A stretch of DNA of 64,000 nucleotides from Shouchella hunanensis (lineage in GTDB: Bacteria; Bacillota; Bacilli; Bacillales; Bacillaceae_D): assembly GCF_028735875.1 (NCBI RefSeq), contig NZ_CP117834.1:3026001-3090000 (forward strand). Reading direction: 5' to 3'. Shown here one piece after another: positions 61,253 through 64,000 of the stretch. Under the pieces are notes generated by a model that saw nothing but the letters and a program-made list of their open reading frames with translations, did no database searches and was not told the DNA's origin. Both the position numbers and the translations under genes were made by a program. Within the stretch, counting starts at the first letter, position 1. The number at the start of each line of letters is the position of its first letter.

Positions 61253-61771
61253 ATGGGATTTTTCCAACAGAGAATAACAGTTGGCGTAATAAAAGGTCAG
61301 CTCGGAGGCAAAAAAAAGAGTTTTATAAATATATTTATCGAGAAAGATCCAGGAGTAGTGAAAATTAGTAAGAGGTTATACTATTTCTTGGGTGTATCAG
61401 AAAAATCTTATGAAGAAGTAAGTGGAGCGAAAGCTTTAACAGGAGCCGCTGTGGGATTGCTATTTAGTCCGGTAGGTGCGTTGATTGGCGGAGCAATCGG
61501 TGCTAGAAAAAAAGAAAAAACACATTACACTTTAGCGTTTATGGACGCTGAAACAAAGAAAAAGGAAATAATTGAAGTGAAGCTACCTGATATATCAAAT
61601 GGTTTTAAAAAACTTGAAATACATCCCGTAGCTAAGGAATTTCAAATTGAGGAAGATTCAAAAGACAAAGTAAGTGCGCCAGAGCAGATAAGAGAATTTA
61701 AGAAGTTATTAGATGAAAACATAATTACAGAAGACGAATTTAATAAGAAAAAGCTTGAGCTTCTAGGTTAA
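61253..61771 (+). CDS. SHOCT-domain cargo protein inside the tail operon
   Basis: A 172-residue protein: an N-terminal part of unknown type, a glycine-zipper-like segment (GAAVGLLFSPVGALIGGAIG near 67-86), a beta-rich middle and a C-terminal SHOCT motif (IREFKKLLDENIITEDEFNK then KKLELL). It has its own promoter and terminator and splits the Gp15 and tape-measure genes, so it is a cargo (moron) gene, not a tail part. Confidence 0.8.
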   Translation: MGFFQQRITVGVIKGQLGGKKKSFINIFIEKDPGVVKISKRLYYFLGVSEKSYEEVSGAKALTGAAVGLLFSPVGALIGGAIGARKKEKTHYTLAFMDAETKKKEIIEVKLPDISNGFKKLEIHPVAKEFQIEEDSKDKVSAPEQIREFKKLLDENIITEDEFNKKKLELLG

Positions 61772-61799
61772 GAGAATCCTTTTTAAGGGTTCTTTTTTT
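61771..61799 (+). terminator. Terminator of the SHOCT-domain gene
   Basis: AGAATCC-TTTTTA-GGGTTCT arms followed by seven T. Confidence 0.82.
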
Positions 61800-61824
61800 A
61801 TGCCCTTAGAAGGGAGGTTAATAA

Positions 61825-64000
61825 ATGGCAGACGGTAAAGTCGTTATTGATATTATGCTGGACGACGGTAGCGTGGCGAAGGGTGTTGCGGATTTAGATG
61901 GTAAACTATCCGGTCTTCAAAGCTCTGGAGAAAAGGGAGCAATGGGGATTGGGCAGATTGTAGCCGCGCTGGGTCTCGTCGCTTTAGGTGCAAAAGCTAT
62001 TGGCTTGGTTAAAGATTCTATTGGTCGTGCATTTGGTCGAATTGATACGATGGAACAATTCGAACGAGTCATGACGACAATGACAGGATCAAGTGAAAAG
62101 GCAAACGAAGTCCTTGATACCACAAATGACATTGTAACTGGAACGGCCTATGGATTAGATGTGGCTGCATCAGCTGTACAGGGATTTGTGACAAGTAATA
62201 TGGGTGTTGACAAAGCGACGGACTCTATAGCCGCGTGGGGAGATGCTGTTGCTTTTTACGGTGACGGTAGTAATGAATCCTTCGCTAGTGTTTCAACCGC
62301 TTTATCTCAAATGTACGCCAAAGGTAAAGTACAGATGGACACAATGAATCGTTTGACCGAAGCGGGGATTCCGGCGATGCAAATTTACGCAGATGCTACT
62401 GGTCAATCAGTTGAAGAAGTAGCGGATCAAATGAGTAAAGGTAAGTTAGATGCAGATAGTTTCATGAACGTTATGAATGACGCTTTAAAGAACGGAACTG
62501 AAAACTTTGCTGGGATAGAAGGTGCCGCAAAAGAAGCGGGTGCATCATGGGGTGGTTCTTTTGACAACATGAGAGCAGCTATCGCGCGTGGAGTAACGAG
62601 CATCATTCAAGGCATAGATGAAATGTTAGTTAGAAATGGTTTGCCTGATATGAGACAAATGGTTTCTGACTTCGGTAAAGCGTTTGAGGACGCTTTAAAG
62701 TGGGTTGCTGGAAATATTCCGCCCGTTGTTGATGCAATTAAGCAGATGTATAACAACTTGAAACCTTGGTTGCCGATTTTAGGCTCTATAGCCTTGGCAG
62801 TGGGCGCGGTGTTCACAGCCTATTCTACGTGGGTTTCTATAAAGAAAATAATTGACGCTGTAAAGAAGTCGCAACTAGCGTTAAATGTTGTTGCAATGTT
62901 TAATCCATGGGGATTAATTGCTATGGCCGTGATTGCGGCGGCAGCGCTAATTTATATCTATTGGGAACCTATCTCAGCATTTTTCCAAGACCTTTGGAAC
63001 AAGATTAAGCTTTATTCAATGGTTGCATGGGAAGCTATTAAAAGCGTTTGGTCGGCGGCTGTGGATTGGTTTATTGGTGCATGGGAGTCCGTGAAATCAT
63101 TCTTTTCAGGTTTGTGGGATTGGTATAAGGAAGCCTTTAATAGTGTAGTAACTTTTTGGACAAACCTTATTACTGGTTTTATAGATTGGTATAAGAGTGC
63201 GTGGAATGCTGTCATTGATTTTTGGAAAGGTGTATGGGATACGATTGTTTCAATAGTCATGGCGATTGTCGAACCTTTAGTGGCAATAGCGGTGGCTATT
63301 TATAATGCGTTCATTGAGTTTATTTCTCCGCTACTCGAATTCTTTAGCGCAACATGGACAAACATTGTAGAAACAGCAAAAACCATTTGGGAATCCTTTA
63401 GCGAATGGATGTCCGCTTTCTGGGAAACAGTCAAAACCATTGCTGTTAACGCTTGGGAGATTCTTAAGAATGCAGTGTTAGGGGTTATTTTATTGTTCCT
63501 CGACCTAGTGACACTGGACTTTGAAAGCTTCTCAAGTCACCTGTCCCAAATCTGGAATAACATCAAACAAGCAGCTATGAACATTTGGAATGCGATCAAA
63601 GACTTCTTTGTTGCGACTGGTCAGTTTATATCTAGCACTATTCGTGCAGTGTGGGGTTCCATAAGGCAATTCCTAGTCGACTTATGGAATTACATTAAAG
63701 CAACGGCTACGAATACTTGGAACGCTATAACAACAGCCATAAGTGCTGCTATAAATTTAGCGAAAAGTATTATACAGAGCGTTTGGAACGCAATTAGAAC
63801 ATTTTTTACAGTGACGCTAGTCGCTATATGGAATAACATTCAACAAAAGTTTAATGACATGAGAAGTAGTATACAAACGGGTGTTAATAACGCTAGAAGC
63901 ACCATTCAGACCGTGTGGAATGCGATAAAATCGTTCTTCACAACTACGCTAGCAAACATATGGAACACAGTTAAGCAAAAGTTTGACGATATTAAAAACG
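61825..64000 (+). CDS. Tail tape measure protein (partial, runs off the window)
   Basis: At least 725 residues, open to the edge. Begins ADGKVVIDIMLDDGSVAKG, has the tape-measure N-terminal domain (RIDTMEQFERVMTTMTGSSE, RLTEAGIPAMQIYADATG, AGASWGGSFDNMRAAIARGV), hydrophobic helices near 310-370, and then a helical rod with tryptophans 11 residues apart. GGGAGG precedes ATG. It sets tail length. Confidence 0.94.
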   Translation, partial: MADGKVVIDIMLDDGSVAKGVADLDGKLSGLQSSGEKGAMGIGQIVAALGLVALGAKAIGLVKDSIGRAFGRIDTMEQFERVMTTMTGSSEKANEVLDTTNDIVTGTAYGLDVAASAVQGFVTSNMGVDKATDSIAAWGDAVAFYGDGSNESFASVSTALSQMYAKGKVQMDTMNRLTEAGIPAMQIYADATGQSVEEVADQMSKGKLDADSFMNVMNDALKNGTENFAGIEGAAKEAGASWGGSFDNMRAAIARGVTSIIQGIDEMLVRNGLPDMRQMVSDFGKAFEDALKWVAGNIPPVVDAIKQMYNNLKPWLPILGSIALAVGAVFTAYSTWVSIKKIIDAVKKSQLALNVVAMFNPWGLIAMAVIAAAALIYIYWEPISAFFQDLWNKIKLYSMVAWEAIKSVWSAAVDWFIGAWESVKSFFSGLWDWYKEAFNSVVTFWTNLITGFIDWYKSAWNAVIDFWKGVWDTIVSIVMAIVEPLVAIAVAIYNAFIEFISPLLEFFSATWTNIVETAKTIWESFSEWMSAFWETVKTIAVNAWEILKNAVLGVILLFLDLVTLDFESFSSHLSQIWNNIKQAAMNIWNAIKDFFVATGQFISSTIRAVWGSIRQFLVDLWNYIKATATNTWNAITTAISAAINLAKSIIQSVWNAIRTFFTVTLVAIWNNIQQKFNDMRSSIQTGVNNARSTIQTVWNAIKSFFTTTLANIWNTVKQKFDDIKN

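Overview
The window looks like a low-GC, spore-forming Bacillaceae chromosome carrying most of a siphovirus prophage. The clues are hisS-aspS, 6S RNA, cymR, yrvO-mnmA, recD2, alaS, ruvX, mltG, udk-greA and mtnN in the order known from Bacillus subtilis, a prespore RsfA-type regulator, and a sigK fragment. Detailed placement (alkaliphilic Bacillus or a relative such as Alkalihalobacillus or Shouchella) is only an inference.

Host part (1 to about 30,115). It opens with the end of a LacI-family regulator and a two-gene sugar-type operon (ThuA domain protein, Gfo/Idh/MocA dehydrogenase). A His-type T-box leader follows with hisS-aspS, then a SAM-I riboswitch controlling a homoserine dehydrogenase, then 6S RNA and tcdA. 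rsfA and rarA lie on the minus strand. Next comes a long plus-strand run for tRNA thiolation, DNA repair, alanyl-tRNA synthesis (T-box), cell wall and nucleotide functions: cymR, yrvO, mnmA, a TPR gene, recD2, a PRC-barrel gene, an AI-2E exporter, alaS, an ireB-like gene, ruvX, a DUF1292 gene, mltG, trmR, udk, greA, yrrS, mtnN and yrhC. A CoA-pyrophosphatase-type NUDIX gene, lplJ and the 3' part of sigK (all minus strand) end the host part.

The sigK gene is cut. Only codons from the conserved Glu-Ile-Leu-Met of region 2.4 to the stop are present; upstream of that point the sequence is prophage. This is the arrangement of the B. subtilis skin element, where an element must be excised in the mother cell to rebuild sigK. 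The 5' part of sigK and the recombinase are not in the window and would be expected beyond the right edge.

Prophage (about 30,115 to the right edge). The order is: XRE repressor and divergent control region; ERF annealing protein and small early genes; two minus-strand secreted cysteine peptides; an orphan DNA methyltransferase; a block of tiny minus-strand membrane proteins; a second regulator pair with three palindromic operators; an ORF6N antirepressor; a replication initiator with internal iterons and a DnaC-type loader; a phage sigma factor; an HNH protein; a PaiA-like acetyltransferase; SSB; a DUF1064 nuclease; and a RinA/ArpU-type late activator. About 5 kb of accessory cassettes follows (membrane proteins, lipoprotein, structured intergenic RNA candidate, two units sharing promoter and terminator sequences, a DUF2971 protein). 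Then come packaging, head and tail genes: terminase, SPP1-type portal, capsid, a collagen-like fibre, connectors, tail tube, Gp15, a SHOCT-domain cargo gene with its own promoter and terminator, and a tape measure protein running off the window.

Most unusual: the sigK interruption with a palindromic junction; sporulation-related cargo (a PaiA homologue and a sigma factor) in an element that itself controls sporulation; the duplicated cassettes at 48.2 to 50.0 kb with the neighbouring GC-rich structured RNA; and the secreted peptide pair at 33.5 to 33.8 kb. All calls come from reading the sequence; no database search was run.
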